Of a DNA stretch of 64,000 nt, positions 1-7,433 are shown piece by piece (within the stretch, counting starts at the first letter, position 1; each line of letters opens with the position of its first letter). The notes beneath the pieces are model-generated. The model saw nothing but the letters and a program-made list of their open reading frames with translations, had not been told where the DNA came from and did not search any database. Source of the stretch: Mycobacteroides immunogenum (lineage in GTDB: Bacteria > Actinomycetota > Actinomycetes > Mycobacteriales > Mycobacteriaceae); NCBI RefSeq assembly GCF_001605725.1, contig NZ_CP011530.1:5270001-5334000 (forward strand). The letters run 5' to 3'. A program made the translations under genes and the position numbers.

Positions 1-1
1 G

Positions 2-454
2 CTCACCGAATGCCTCACCGAGACCGCCGACACCGTCACCACCGGTATCCGGCTCTTGGACAAGCCTGGCGCGAACGGGCCGCAGGTCGCGGCGACTTCC
101 GCGTGGGTCTATTTGTCCAGATCGCTGCACGACAGGACATACCGGGAACTCATGCGCCAGGCACCGATGGTGCTCGGCGAGGAGACCTATCGTCATATCG
201 ACGAGACGATCGTGTTGCCGCCCTTGGTCACGCTCATGGAGACCCTTGCGGCCCGAGGTGAGCTCAAGGCCGGCGTGCACACCCACATGGCCGCCCGGAT
301 GCTCATGACCATGTTCGTCACGGCCAACAGCATCATCGCCGAATCAGCCGATCCCGCAACAACAATGACCGAAGTCGCCGACACGATCGCCACCATGTTC
401 AGTGGGATCGTGCTCGGCGACGTCCCACTGTCACGTACGGCTGCTAACGGATAG
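2..454 (+). CDS. TetR-family regulator, C-terminal part (cut by left edge)
   Basis: Open reading frame entering from the left edge in frame 2 and ending at TAG 452-454, about 150 visible residues. It is all-helical and has the look of a TetR ligand-binding domain: TADTVTTGIRLLD, then YLSRSLHDRTYRELM, and a C-terminal stretch ARMLMTMFVTANSIIAES. The DNA-binding half lies outside the window. It converges on the SRPBCC gene, overlapping it by 11 bases. A perfect 26-bp palindrome upstream of that gene is a plausible operator for this regulator. The family assignment is by overall character, not by a seen HTH. Confidence 0.7.
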   Translation, partial: LTECLTETADTVTTGIRLLDKPGANGPQVAATSAWVYLSRSLHDRTYRELMRQAPMVLGEETYRHIDETIVLPPLVTLMETLAARGELKAGVHTHMAARMLMTMFVTANSIIAESADPATTMTEVADTIATMFSGIVLGDVPLSRTAANG

Positions 455-998
455 CCAGAGCCAAGAGCGCACGCTGAAAGGGGCGCACCGCGAATGCCGT
501 CCAGCGCAGCGGGAACCAGCCCACCCATTTCGGCGTGATGGCCACGGTCCACCGCACCAGGACCTTGTTTCCCTCCGCGGCGAATTCCCATCGCTCACCA
601 AAGGCATTGAGCACCAGCGGGATCGACACCCCCGTCCCGATCGTGACGAGCTTGCGGCCCTCCTCGCTGTGCACTGCCTTCTCGGTGAAGGCAAACAGCG
701 GCGAGCGGGTCACCACTCGGTCTCCCGACCACACCGGCCCGGAGATGAAAGGGATCGAATCCAAGTAACCCCCCTCGCAGACCTGGGCCCACACCCGCTC
801 GACCGGACCGGGCACGCTGACCTGTGCGGTAACCGCGAATGAGGCCGCATTGTCGAAGAAGTCCGGGTCCGGCATGGTTACTCCGAACCGGCGCGGCCCA
901 TTGTCGCCGGCAGCCAGAGCGAACAACACCGCCGCCCCCAGCAAGCCTCCGATGGCCAACACTCCCACGATGATCCCGACCAGCACCGGTGTGGACAT
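444..998 (-). CDS. SRPBCC-superfamily protein with N-terminal membrane anchor
   Basis: 184 residues. Residues about 4-30 form one hydrophobic helix (VLVGIIVGVLAIGGLLGAAV), followed by a soluble domain that begins with VTAQVSVPGPVERVWAQV and contains WEFAAEGNKVLVRWTVAI, the pattern of the START/Bet v1-like polyketide-cyclase (SRPBCC) fold. No substrate can be named. The ATG at 998 has a strong AAGGAGGAG site just upstream. The gene is read from a promoter region containing a 26-bp palindrome (1024-1049), so it is probably repressed by a TetR protein, perhaps the one it converges with. Confidence 0.75.
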   Translation of the reverse strand: MSTPVLVGIIVGVLAIGGLLGAAVLFALAAGDNGPRRFGVTMPDPDFFDNAASFAVTAQVSVPGPVERVWAQVCEGGYLDSIPFISGPVWSGDRVVTRSPLFAFTEKAVHSEEGRKLVTIGTGVSIPLVLNAFGERWEFAAEGNKVLVRWTVAITPKWVGWFPLRWTAFAVRPFQRALLALAIR

Positions 999-1023
999 AC
1001 TCCTCCTTGAGTAAGAATCAGTC

Positions 1024-1049
1024 GCTAACTGACTCGCGAGTCAGTTAGC
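1024..1049. promoter_or_regulatory. 26-bp perfect palindrome, TetR-type operator
   Basis: Half-site GCTAACTGACTCG followed by its exact reverse complement, with no spacer. It lies 26 bases upstream of the SRPBCC start codon on the minus strand. Length, symmetry and position fit a TetR-family operator. The nearest TetR gene in view is the partial one at the left edge. Confidence 0.8.
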
Positions 1050-1157
1050 AAGCTAGACCACCTACCTGCGCCCACAGAAGAGAATCCGGCGAAATTAGTG
1101 ACGATGCCCAGCCTGGACATCAATTATCTGGGGCCGACCCCCGCATGCCACGATGCG

Positions 1158-2060
1158 CTAGTTCAACAACCGATCGCCCGCACGCAGCAAAGCGCTCGGG
1201 ACTTCATGGCCGACTACCTCTTGCACTATGCGCGCCGCTGCTATCGCGGCGTCCAGATCGACGTCGACGTCGATACCGCTATCGCGCAACAGATAGACCA
1301 GATCCTCTGTCGCGATATTGCCCGTCGCGCCCGGCGCGAACGGACAGCCGCCCAGTCCACCGATCGACGAGTCGAGTCGCGTCACTCCGGATTGCACGGC
1401 GGCATACGCGCTGGCCAGGCCGGATCCGCGGGTGTTGTGGAAATGCGCGCCGAGCGGCGCGTTGCCCACAATCGGACGCACTGCCGCAACAAGATTCGCT
1501 ACGCGACGGGGTGTGGTGGTGCCGATCGTATCGGCCAGCGCGTAGCGGTCGACGCCCCAATCGCGAGCCCGCCCCACGATATCGAGCACCCGGTTCTCGG
1601 CGGTCGGACCGTCGAAAGGGCAGTCCCAGGAACACGCGATGATCACCTCCACCGTCGCGTCCGCATCGCGCGCCAGCGTCACGATCTCCTGGATACGCGC
1701 GGTGGCCTCCGCGCTGCTGGTGCCGACGTTGGCGCGGCTGTGACCATCCGCGGCCGACACCACATACTCCAACGAGGAGAATCCGGCCGCGAGCGCACGC
1801 TTGGCACCATTGGGACTGGCGACGAGTGCCGAGAATTCGATGTCCGGATAGTGATGCAACTGCTCCGCAAGTTCGGCGGCATCGGCCAGCGCCGGCATCT
1901 TGGTGGGTGACACGAACGCGGTGGCCTCGACCTCACGCACCCCCGTGGCCGCGACGGCATCGAGCAGTTTGCGTTTATCCGCCAACGTGATTGGCGCCTC
2001 TAGCTGCAATCCGTCCCGTAGCAGTACCTCGCGGATGGTGACGTGCCCGGGCAGGCTCAC
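1158..2060 (-). CDS. Hydroxymethylglutaryl-CoA lyase family protein
   Basis: 300 residues, usual family length. N-terminal LLRDGLQLE is the family's substrate/metal-binding RDGLQ motif, GAHFHNTRGSG supplies the metal-ligand histidines, and GGLGGCPFAPGATGN (about residues 233-247) matches the HMG-CoA lyase signature loop with its catalytic cysteine. It would cleave a 3-hydroxy-3-methylglutaryl-CoA-type thioester to acetyl-CoA and an oxoacid. Its start overlaps the stop of the CoA transferase by four bases, so the pair is translationally coupled: the transferase probably makes the CoA ester that this lyase cleaves. The exact substrate is unknown. Confidence 0.88.
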   Translation of the reverse strand: MSLPGHVTIREVLLRDGLQLEAPITLADKRKLLDAVAATGVREVEATAFVSPTKMPALADAAELAEQLHHYPDIEFSALVASPNGAKRALAAGFSSLEYVVSAADGHSRANVGTSSAEATARIQEIVTLARDADATVEVIIACSWDCPFDGPTAENRVLDIVGRARDWGVDRYALADTIGTTTPRRVANLVAAVRPIVGNAPLGAHFHNTRGSGLASAYAAVQSGVTRLDSSIGGLGGCPFAPGATGNIATEDLVYLLRDSGIDVDVDLDAAIAAARIVQEVVGHEVPSALLRAGDRLLN

Positions 2061-3256
2061 AACACCCCCTCCGTCCGCAGCCGCTCGATATCGTGGACGC
2101 TCATACCGAGCAGTCCTCCATAGACGTCGTCGTTGTGCTGTCCGGGGTATGCCGGACCGGCATTGCGGACACCACCCGGTGATTCGGAGAGCACCGGCAC
2201 CACGCCCGGCCCCAGCACCGAACGGCCCAGTCGTTCATCGAAGTGCTCAACGAGCATCTCTCGCGCCTTGAGCTGTGGGTCCTGCACCACCTCGGCGACG
2301 GTCTTGATAGGGCCGGCAATCACCCCCGCCGCGCTGAGCAGGTCGATGATGTCCGTGGGCAGCCGTTGCGCCGCCCACCGCGCGATGATCGCGTCCAACT
2401 CGTCCTGATTACGTCCTCGGGCAACATGATTGACGAATCGTTCGTCGGAGCTGAGTTCGGGCTGCCCCATGGCCTCGCACAGCCTGCGGAAAACGGTGTC
2501 CTGGTTGGCGGCGATTACCACCCAGCTCCCGTCGGCGCTTTGATAGATGTTCGACGGCGCGATGCCCTCCAACCGCGTGCCCGACGGACCCCGGACCACC
2601 TGACCCACGTCATAGTCGGGAATGGTGGACTCCTGCACCGCCAAACAGCTCTCGGTCAGCGCAGCATCGACCACCTGTCCCCGGCCGGTGACGGTCCGCC
2701 GGTACAGCGCGGCAAGCGCACCTTGGGCCGCGAACATACCGGCCAGCGTGTCACCGATCGACAGCGCCATCCGGGGCGGTGGTCCACCGGGGAACCCGTT
2801 GAGATGCCGCAGACCACTCGCGGCCTCGGCCACCGACGCGTATCCGGCCTTATGTGCATCCGGTCCGGTCTGCCCATAGCCGGACACTCGTACCAGGATG
2901 ATGCCCTTGTTGCGCTGTGCCAGGACGTCGTAGCCCAGACCCCATCTCTCCAAGGTGCCCGGCCGGAAATTCTCGACGATCAGGTCCGACTTCTCGACCA
3001 GATCGAGGAACAGCGCGCGTCCTGCCCCGGTCCGCAGGTCCAGGGTGATCGCCTTCTTATTGCGTGCGTGCACCGTCCAAAACACGTGGTGCCCGTCGAC
3101 CTCCGCTTGGCCCCACGTTCGCAGTGGATCCGGCGCCCCGGGCGGTTCGATCTTGAGTACCTCGGCGCCCATATCGCCGAGTAAGCGGCCCGCGAAAGGC
3201 CCGGCGATCAGGGTGCCCAGCTCCAGCACCCGGATCCCATCGAGAGCACCCGTCAT
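2057..3256 (-). CDS. CaiB/BaiF family III CoA transferase
   Basis: 399 residues from the ATG at 3256 (MTGALDGIRVLELG). The reading frame extends 48 codons further upstream, but that extension has no family similarity and would run through the promoter region shared with the sigma factor. Typical family III features: the N-terminal IRVLELGTLIAGPFAGRLL, DMGAEVLKIEPP, NFRPGTLERWGLGYD, VRVSGYGQTGP, and SIGDTLAG, where the aspartate fits the catalytic position. It transfers CoA between carboxylic acids. The four-base overlap with the HMG-CoA-lyase-like gene marks a catabolic two-gene operon. Confidence 0.9.
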   Translation of the reverse strand: MTGALDGIRVLELGTLIAGPFAGRLLGDMGAEVLKIEPPGAPDPLRTWGQAEVDGHHVFWTVHARNKKAITLDLRTGAGRALFLDLVEKSDLIVENFRPGTLERWGLGYDVLAQRNKGIILVRVSGYGQTGPDAHKAGYASVAEAASGLRHLNGFPGGPPPRMALSIGDTLAGMFAAQGALAALYRRTVTGRGQVVDAALTESCLAVQESTIPDYDVGQVVRGPSGTRLEGIAPSNIYQSADGSWVVIAANQDTVFRRLCEAMGQPELSSDERFVNHVARGRNQDELDAIIARWAAQRLPTDIIDLLSAAGVIAGPIKTVAEVVQDPQLKAREMLVEHFDERLGRSVLGPGVVPVLSESPGGVRNAGPAYPGQHNDDVYGGLLGMSVHDIERLRTEGVL

Positions 3257-3297
3257 CCCCGTGACGCTACCGGCGAACCAAACGGCCGTCGACATCG

Positions 3298-3325
3298 TGT
3301 AACCACCGGCGCTACTTCTTTCAGG
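3298..3325 (+). promoter_or_regulatory. Candidate autoregulated ECF sigma promoter
   Basis: Begins TGTAACC, with CTA 14 bases after its start. The same arrangement recurs at 4634-4661 before the cupredoxin gene; I count 20 of 28 positions identical. It lies about 55 bases upstream of the sigma-factor start. A shared element before both halves of one gene group is what a sigma factor's own promoter would look like. The -10 element is not certain. Confidence 0.5.
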
Positions 3326-3380
3326 GACAGACATCCGGCTGCCCTCGACGGACATTTTCGGGACGGGACAACCGAGGGTG

Positions 3381-3935
3381 ATGACACAGCGTGATCCCAC
3401 CGCCCGGCGCGGCTTGCGGGCTGTGCCGACGGGTGGCGATCACTATGCGGACTGGCAGTCCGTGTACGAAGACAACGCCGTATGGGTTTACCGCACCATC
3501 TACGCGCGAGTGGGTAACAAACCCGACGCCGAGGACCTGACGGCGGAGGTCTTTCTGGCCGCGCTGCGCCCACTGCGCCTTACCGTCACCAAGGCCGAGG
3601 TGCGGGCCTATCTACGGGCGACAGCGCGCACAGTCCTCGCCGCACACTGGCGCGAGACCCTGGGGCGCGAGATCACTTCTATCCCCGATATGCAGGACAT
3701 CGCCGGCCGACAGCCCGAAGCCGAGGAGTCCATCAGCACCGCGCCGCAACATGCGCAAGCGGTCTTGGAGGCGTTACCGGACAACTATCGTCGAATTCTG
3801 GAACTGCGCTTCCTGCAGAGCTGTTCGATCAAGGAGTCCGCCGCCACGATGGGTGTCACCGTCGCCAACGCCAAGGTGCTGCAGCATCGGGCATTGCGCC
3901 TAGCCGCCCAGATCAACGAACAGGACGTGTCATGA
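3381..3935 (+). CDS. ECF-type RNA polymerase sigma factor
   Basis: 184 residues from ATG 3381; an in-frame GTG lies just before it at 3378, and GAGGG at 3374-3378 is close to both. Region 2 is visible as WQSVYEDNAVWVYRTIYARVG..AEDLTAEVFLAAL, the linker is in the middle, and region 4 is LPDNYRRILELRFLQSCSIKESAATMGVTVANAKVLQHRAL, including the helix-turn-helix that reads the -35 element. It overlaps the Rieske gene by four bases. No classical zinc anti-sigma factor is adjacent; the next gene is instead a membrane-anchored Rieske protein. The gene group suggests a response to envelope redox or copper stress, which is inference. Confidence 0.88.
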   Translation: MTQRDPTARRGLRAVPTGGDHYADWQSVYEDNAVWVYRTIYARVGNKPDAEDLTAEVFLAALRPLRLTVTKAEVRAYLRATARTVLAAHWRETLGREITSIPDMQDIAGRQPEAEESISTAPQHAQAVLEALPDNYRRILELRFLQSCSIKESAATMGVTVANAKVLQHRALRLAAQINEQDVS

Positions 3936-4627
3936 ATCCGCGTGGGCTGCGCCGCTACATCGAGGATCTGCTCCGGGATCGCCGGCCCAAGGCCTTCCGC
4001 CCCGATGATTTTGAGGCGGCACAGATCCGGACCGCGATTGAGCTGCGCGCCAGTCAAGCCGGCAATGACGTACCCAGCCAAGAATTTCTCACCGATCTAC
4101 GAGGACGCCTCGCCGAGCAGATGGGTGACACGCCCGCACCATCCGAACAGAAGCGATGGCAGGCACCCAATCGGCGGACCGTTCTCGTCGGTACTTCCGC
4201 GGCCGCCGCGGCGGCTGCGGTCGCCGTCACCGCAGACCATCTACTGGCCCCCACGCCGGAGACCGACCCCCAGCAGGCGTCGGGCGAGATCGTTCCCAAC
4301 ACCGGAAGTTGGCAGCGGGTGGCTGCCAGCAGCGCCGTCCCGGACGGTGCGGTCCATCCCTTCGACCTTGGGTTCGTCAACGGGTTCGTGCGGCGGGTGA
4401 GTGGCCGGGTCGAGGCGGTGTCCGGTGTCTGCACGCACCAGGGATGCAAACTCTGGTTCGACGGGGCCCATGACCGGCTGCAGTGCCCATGCCACACCAC
4501 CTCGTTCACCACCGATGGACGGGTGATCACACACCAGTTACCCATCGCACCAAAGCCGCTGCCCACGTTGGAAGTCCGCGAGGCCGACGGCCACATCGAG
4601 GTGTTCGCACCCGACCGTCCGGTGTAG
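3932..4627 (+). CDS. Membrane-anchored Rieske [2Fe-2S] protein, possible redox anti-sigma factor
   Basis: 231 residues. Residues 1-80 are charged and cytoplasmic-looking; 81-104 (RRTVLVGTSAAAAAA...) form a single Tat-like or membrane-anchor segment; 125-231 form a Rieske domain with CTHQGC at 167-172 and CPCH at 185-188, the complete four-ligand set. It is translationally coupled to the sigma factor. Position and topology (inside domain, one helix, outside sensor domain) resemble a membrane anti-sigma factor, with the iron–sulfur domain as a possible redox sensor. Alternatively it is simply an exported electron-transfer protein with an unusual N-terminal extension. No ZAS HxxxCxxC motif is present. 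Confidence 0.85.
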   Translation: MNPRGLRRYIEDLLRDRRPKAFRPDDFEAAQIRTAIELRASQAGNDVPSQEFLTDLRGRLAEQMGDTPAPSEQKRWQAPNRRTVLVGTSAAAAAAAVAVTADHLLAPTPETDPQQASGEIVPNTGSWQRVAASSAVPDGAVHPFDLGFVNGFVRRVSGRVEAVSGVCTHQGCKLWFDGAHDRLQCPCHTTSFTTDGRVITHQLPIAPKPLPTLEVREADGHIEVFAPDRPV

Positions 4628-4633
4628 TCCACC

Positions 4634-4661
4634 TGTAACCCCCGCCCCTATCTCTGTGCGG
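4634..4661 (+). promoter_or_regulatory. Second copy of the ECF-promoter-like motif
   Basis: TGTAACC at 4634-4640 and CTA at 4648-4650, same spacing as the element before the sigma gene (3298). It lies 44 bases upstream of the cupredoxin start, in the gap between the Rieske and cupredoxin genes, and would let the sigma factor drive the downstream three-gene operon. Confidence 0.5.
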
Positions 4662-4663
4662 TG

Positions 4664-4683
4664 GTCCGCGACTCGCCGCGGAC
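4664..4683. repeat. Short inverted repeat between Rieske and cupredoxin genes
   Basis: Arms GTCCGCG (4664-4670) and CGCGGAC (4677-4683) with a six-base loop. There is no U tract, so it is not a standard terminator. It lies in the putative 5' leader of the cupredoxin gene and could be an operator or mRNA hairpin. Confidence 0.4.
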
Positions 4684-4704
4684 TCGTTCATGGAAAGGGG
4701 CCCC

Positions 4705-5175
4705 ATGCGTTTCTCTTCGTTACCCCGCGCCGCGCTGGCCGCGGTGTTGGTGATCCCACTGGCGTCGTGCTCCGGTGGAACAGGCGCTACCTCGGATACG
4801 CCGCTGTCGATCACGGTCGCCTCCGATGTCAGCGGCACGCCCGGCATGCGGGGTCATGCCACGTCGGGGATGCCGGACATGACATCCATGCCGACCACCG
4901 CAGGCGCTCCCACCGCACCGGCCCCCGCCGGGCCCGCCGTCAATATCGAGAACTTTGCCTTCAATCCCCCCACCTTGACGGTGCCCGCGGGAACCACTGT
5001 CACGTGGACCAACAAAGACGAAGAGCCCCACAACGTGGTGTCCGAGGACGGAGCGTTCCGATCGCCCGGAATGGACGCCCAGGGCACCTTCTCATACCAG
5101 TTCACCAAGGCCGGCACCTACAAGTACGTGTGCGGGATTCATCCATTCATGAAGGCGACGGTGGTAGTGCAATGA
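4705..5175 (+). CDS. Cupredoxin-domain lipoprotein
   Basis: 156 residues from ATG 4705, with GGAAAGGGG at 4692-4700; a frame-compatible ATG at 4690 overlaps that site and is less likely. Signal peptide with lipobox LASC (Cys22), so a lipid-anchored exported protein. A Met/Pro/Thr-rich linker (about 45-80, with PGMRGHATSGMPDMTSM) precedes a plastocyanin/azurin-like domain (about 82-156) with type-1 copper ligands His109 (EPHNV), Cys143, His146 and Met149 (CGIHPFM). It likely carries electrons or binds copper at the cell envelope. It overlaps the metallophosphoesterase by four bases. The methionine-rich linker may add weak copper sites. Confidence 0.9.
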   Translation: MRFSSLPRAALAAVLVIPLASCSGGTGATSDTPLSITVASDVSGTPGMRGHATSGMPDMTSMPTTAGAPTAPAPAGPAVNIENFAFNPPTLTVPAGTTVTWTNKDEEPHNVVSEDGAFRSPGMDAQGTFSYQFTKAGTYKYVCGIHPFMKATVVVQ

Positions 5176-6101
5176 CCGACGAACAAGACCCGCAGCACAT
5201 GTCCCGGCGCCAACTGATTCGGCACACCGCCTGGTTCGGCGCCGCCGTTGCCTTGACAGTTGCCGGCGGAGAAGTGATCTCGCAGGTGGCCGGTTCGGCG
5301 GCAGCGGCAACCGCACGCCCCACGCTGCGCTTCGCACAGATCAGTGACAGTCACATCGGCTTCACCGGGACCGCCAATTCGAACGTCGCCGATTCCTTCG
5401 GCCATGCCATCAACCAAATCAACAACCTTGGCTACACACCGGATTTCGTGATTCACACCGGAGATCTCACGCATTTGGCCACCGACGCACAGTTCGATCA
5501 GGTCAAGCAGATGATGTCCGGGCTCAGCACCCCTCATGTGTTCACTGTTCCGGGAGAACATGATTCGGTCGACGACGCCGGGCAGCGGTATCGCGGCGTA
5601 TTCGGCAGTGGCACCCGCGGCGACGGGTGGTACAGCTTCGACATCGCGGGGGTCCATGTCATCGGATTGGTGAACACCCTCAATCTGAAGAAGCTCGGAC
5701 ATCTTGGCAACGACCAGCTGGAATTCATCGAAAGAGACCTTGCACCCCTGTCTTCGGATACCCCGATCATCGTGTTCAGCCACATCCCACTGTTCGCCAT
5801 GTATCCCGAATGGGGCTGGGGTACTGATGATTCCGCTCAGGCACTGAGTTACATGAAACGGTTCGCGTCAGTCACATGCCTGAACGGTCATGTGCACCAA
5901 TTGTTTACTAAGACCGAAGGAAACATCACCTTTTACAGCGGGACCACAACGGCGTATCCCTTGCCCAAACCGGGTGACGGCCCGGCCCCCAAGCCGGTGA
6001 CACTGCCCGCCGGCCAATTGCACGACATCCTCGGGATCCGCGAGGTGAGTTATGTGAAGGGCAGCCAGGCCCTTGCCATCAAGGAGGACACGCTGACATG
6101 A
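5172..6101 (+). CDS. Tat-exported calcineurin-like metallophosphoesterase
   Basis: 309 residues from ATG 5172 (ATGA overlap with the cupredoxin stop). Twin-arginine signal SRRQLI at 11-16 followed by a hydrophobic stretch and AAAATA cleavage region. Metal-site motifs in order: DSH (59-61), GDLTH (97-101), GEHD (128-131, in place of the usual GNHD), SHIPL (203-207) and NGHVH (238-242). It is predicted to hydrolyse a phosphate ester outside the membrane with two metal ions; the substrate is unknown. It is the middle gene of a coupled cupredoxin–phosphoesterase–membrane-protein operon. Tat export fits a protein folded around its cofactor before export. Confidence 0.9.
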   Translation: MTDEQDPQHMSRRQLIRHTAWFGAAVALTVAGGEVISQVAGSAAAATARPTLRFAQISDSHIGFTGTANSNVADSFGHAINQINNLGYTPDFVIHTGDLTHLATDAQFDQVKQMMSGLSTPHVFTVPGEHDSVDDAGQRYRGVFGSGTRGDGWYSFDIAGVHVIGLVNTLNLKKLGHLGNDQLEFIERDLAPLSSDTPIIVFSHIPLFAMYPEWGWGTDDSAQALSYMKRFASVTCLNGHVHQLFTKTEGNITFYSGTTTAYPLPKPGDGPAPKPVTLPAGQLHDILGIREVSYVKGSQALAIKEDTLT

Positions 6102-6511
6102 ACATCACATATCGTCTCGCGCTAGCCGTGGCATTGGCTGTCAGCGGATACACCCATGCCCATCTGTACATGCATGGTTACCAACATATTCCGACCATCG
6201 GGCCCGCTTTCCTGGTGCAGGCAGCCGCCTTCTTCGCGATGGCCGTCCTTATCGTGGTGGGTGCACCCGATTGGATGGTCGCCGCGGCAGGACTGGGCTC
6301 GGCCGCGGCACTCGTGGCATTCGCCCTGTCCCGCACCGTTGGCCTGTTCGGCTTCTCCGAACGCGGTTGGGACCCGGCCCCATATGCGGCGATCAGCGTG
6401 CTGACAGAACTGGCCGCCGTCGTCTTGGCGAGTGTGTTACTCGCCAAGTACGTACGGCGGCCAGTTCCCGCGACTCCGACGTCCCGGACGGAGTCACTAT
6501 CGCAACGGTGA
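6098..6511 (+). CDS. Four-helix membrane protein of unknown function
   Basis: 137 residues, four hydrophobic segments (about 7-20, 37-55, 61-79, 97-118). The N terminus has a His/Tyr-rich patch, YTHAHLYMHGYQHI, between helices 1 and 2 that could bind metal or heme. It is translationally coupled to the phosphoesterase by a four-base overlap, so it belongs to the sigma–Rieske–cupredoxin group. I do not recognise a family; small quinol- or heme-associated membrane proteins in copper/electron-transfer operons look like this. Confidence 0.75.
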   Translation: MNITYRLALAVALAVSGYTHAHLYMHGYQHIPTIGPAFLVQAAAFFAMAVLIVVGAPDWMVAAAGLGSAAALVAFALSRTVGLFGFSERGWDPAPYAAISVLTELAAVVLASVLLAKYVRRPVPATPTSRTESLSQR

Positions 6512-7285
6512 CTACTTGGTGGTGTAGCCGCCGTTGATCAGGATGGTCTGCCCGGTGATCCACCAGCCGTCGCTGACGAGGAACCGGATGAACGGGGCGA
6601 TGTCCTCAATATCGGTGAGTCCGGTCTTGGAGAACGGGGACAGCGCGGCGGCCGTCTTGTGGTACGCCACGGCATCCTCACCCTCCGCGGGATAGAAGAA
6701 GGGCGTGTCCATCGGACCAGGGCCTACGGCTGTCACCGAAATACCGCGTTCCCCGTACTCCTTCGAGGCGGCGCGGGTGAAATGCTCGACGGGCGCCTTG
6801 GTACCTGCGTATGCCGCATAGAAGGGGGTGTACGCGCCCAGCAGCGATGTCACGAGCGTAACGATCTTGCCGTTGTCGTTGACGTGCTTGCCTGCCTCCT
6901 TGAGGAACAGGAACGCCGACTTGGCGTTGACCGCACTGGCCGAGTCGTACTCCTCCTCGGTGATTTCGGTGAACGGCTTCTTGATCACCTTGCCGACCGT
7001 GTTGATGGCGATATCGGGCCGGCCCACGGCCGCGACGGTGTCCGCAAAGAGTTTGCTTACCGCATCTCCGGTGGTCAGGTCGCCCTGGAATGCCACCGCC
7101 TTGGCGCCGGTCGCCTGAATCGCAGCCACCGTCTCGTCCGCGGCGTCCTTGCTCGACGGGCTGTTGTAGTGGATCGCGACTGCCCCGGCTCCGTTGGCGG
7201 CGAGATCCCGAGCGATCAGTCCACCCAGATTCTTACCACCACCTGTGATGAGTACTGTCTTACCATTTAGCGAATGATCCGTCAC
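6512..7285 (-). CDS. Short-chain dehydrogenase/reductase
   Basis: 257 residues. Rossmann cofactor loop TGGGKNLGG at 14-22, INTVGK in place of the usual NNAG, and catalytic YAGTK (Tyr-x-x-x-Lys). It ends INGGYTTK, the common SDR tail. NADPH preference is possible. The ATG at 7285 has AAGGGAGAT upstream. It is divergent from a LysR gene, with an inverted repeat between them, so it is probably the regulator's target. The substrate is unknown. Its stop abuts that of the membrane-protein gene with no spacer. Confidence 0.87.
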   Translation of the reverse strand: MTDHSLNGKTVLITGGGKNLGGLIARDLAANGAGAVAIHYNSPSSKDAADETVAAIQATGAKAVAFQGDLTTGDAVSKLFADTVAAVGRPDIAINTVGKVIKKPFTEITEEEYDSASAVNAKSAFLFLKEAGKHVNDNGKIVTLVTSLLGAYTPFYAAYAGTKAPVEHFTRAASKEYGERGISVTAVGPGPMDTPFFYPAEGEDAVAYHKTAAALSPFSKTGLTDIEDIAPFIRFLVSDGWWITGQTILINGGYTTK

Positions 7286-7353
7286 TCGATTATCTCCCTT
7301 TGCCTGCGTGGAGCCATCCTTTGCGAGTGGGCTCCATGATTACCCACATCTCC

Positions 7354-7375
7354 ATCCAAAATCGTAGGTTTGGAT
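7354..7375. promoter_or_regulatory. LysR-type operator in SDR/LysR divergon
   Basis: ATCCAAA (7354-7360) and TTTGGAT (7369-7375) separated by eight bases, in the 148-base gap between the divergent SDR and LysR genes. Dyads of this size in divergons are typical LysR-type regulator sites. Confidence 0.6.
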
Positions 7376-7433
7376 AGCACAAGGGAAAACCACATTATTC
7401 TTGTATAAGCACAACTAGGAGTTGTTATTGCAG

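Noticed and set aside
2243..3184. 313-residue plus-strand frame opposite the CoA transferase
   Set aside because: Shadow of a gene with full CaiB/BaiF motifs; no motifs of its own.
3257..3400. 48-codon N-terminal extension of the CoA transferase
   Set aside because: It crosses the divergent promoter region and start of the sigma gene and matches nothing in the family.
4656..5171. N-terminal extension of the metallophosphoesterase frame
   Set aside because: It lies in another frame across the cupredoxin gene; the Tat signal and ATGA overlap at 5172 give a clear start.
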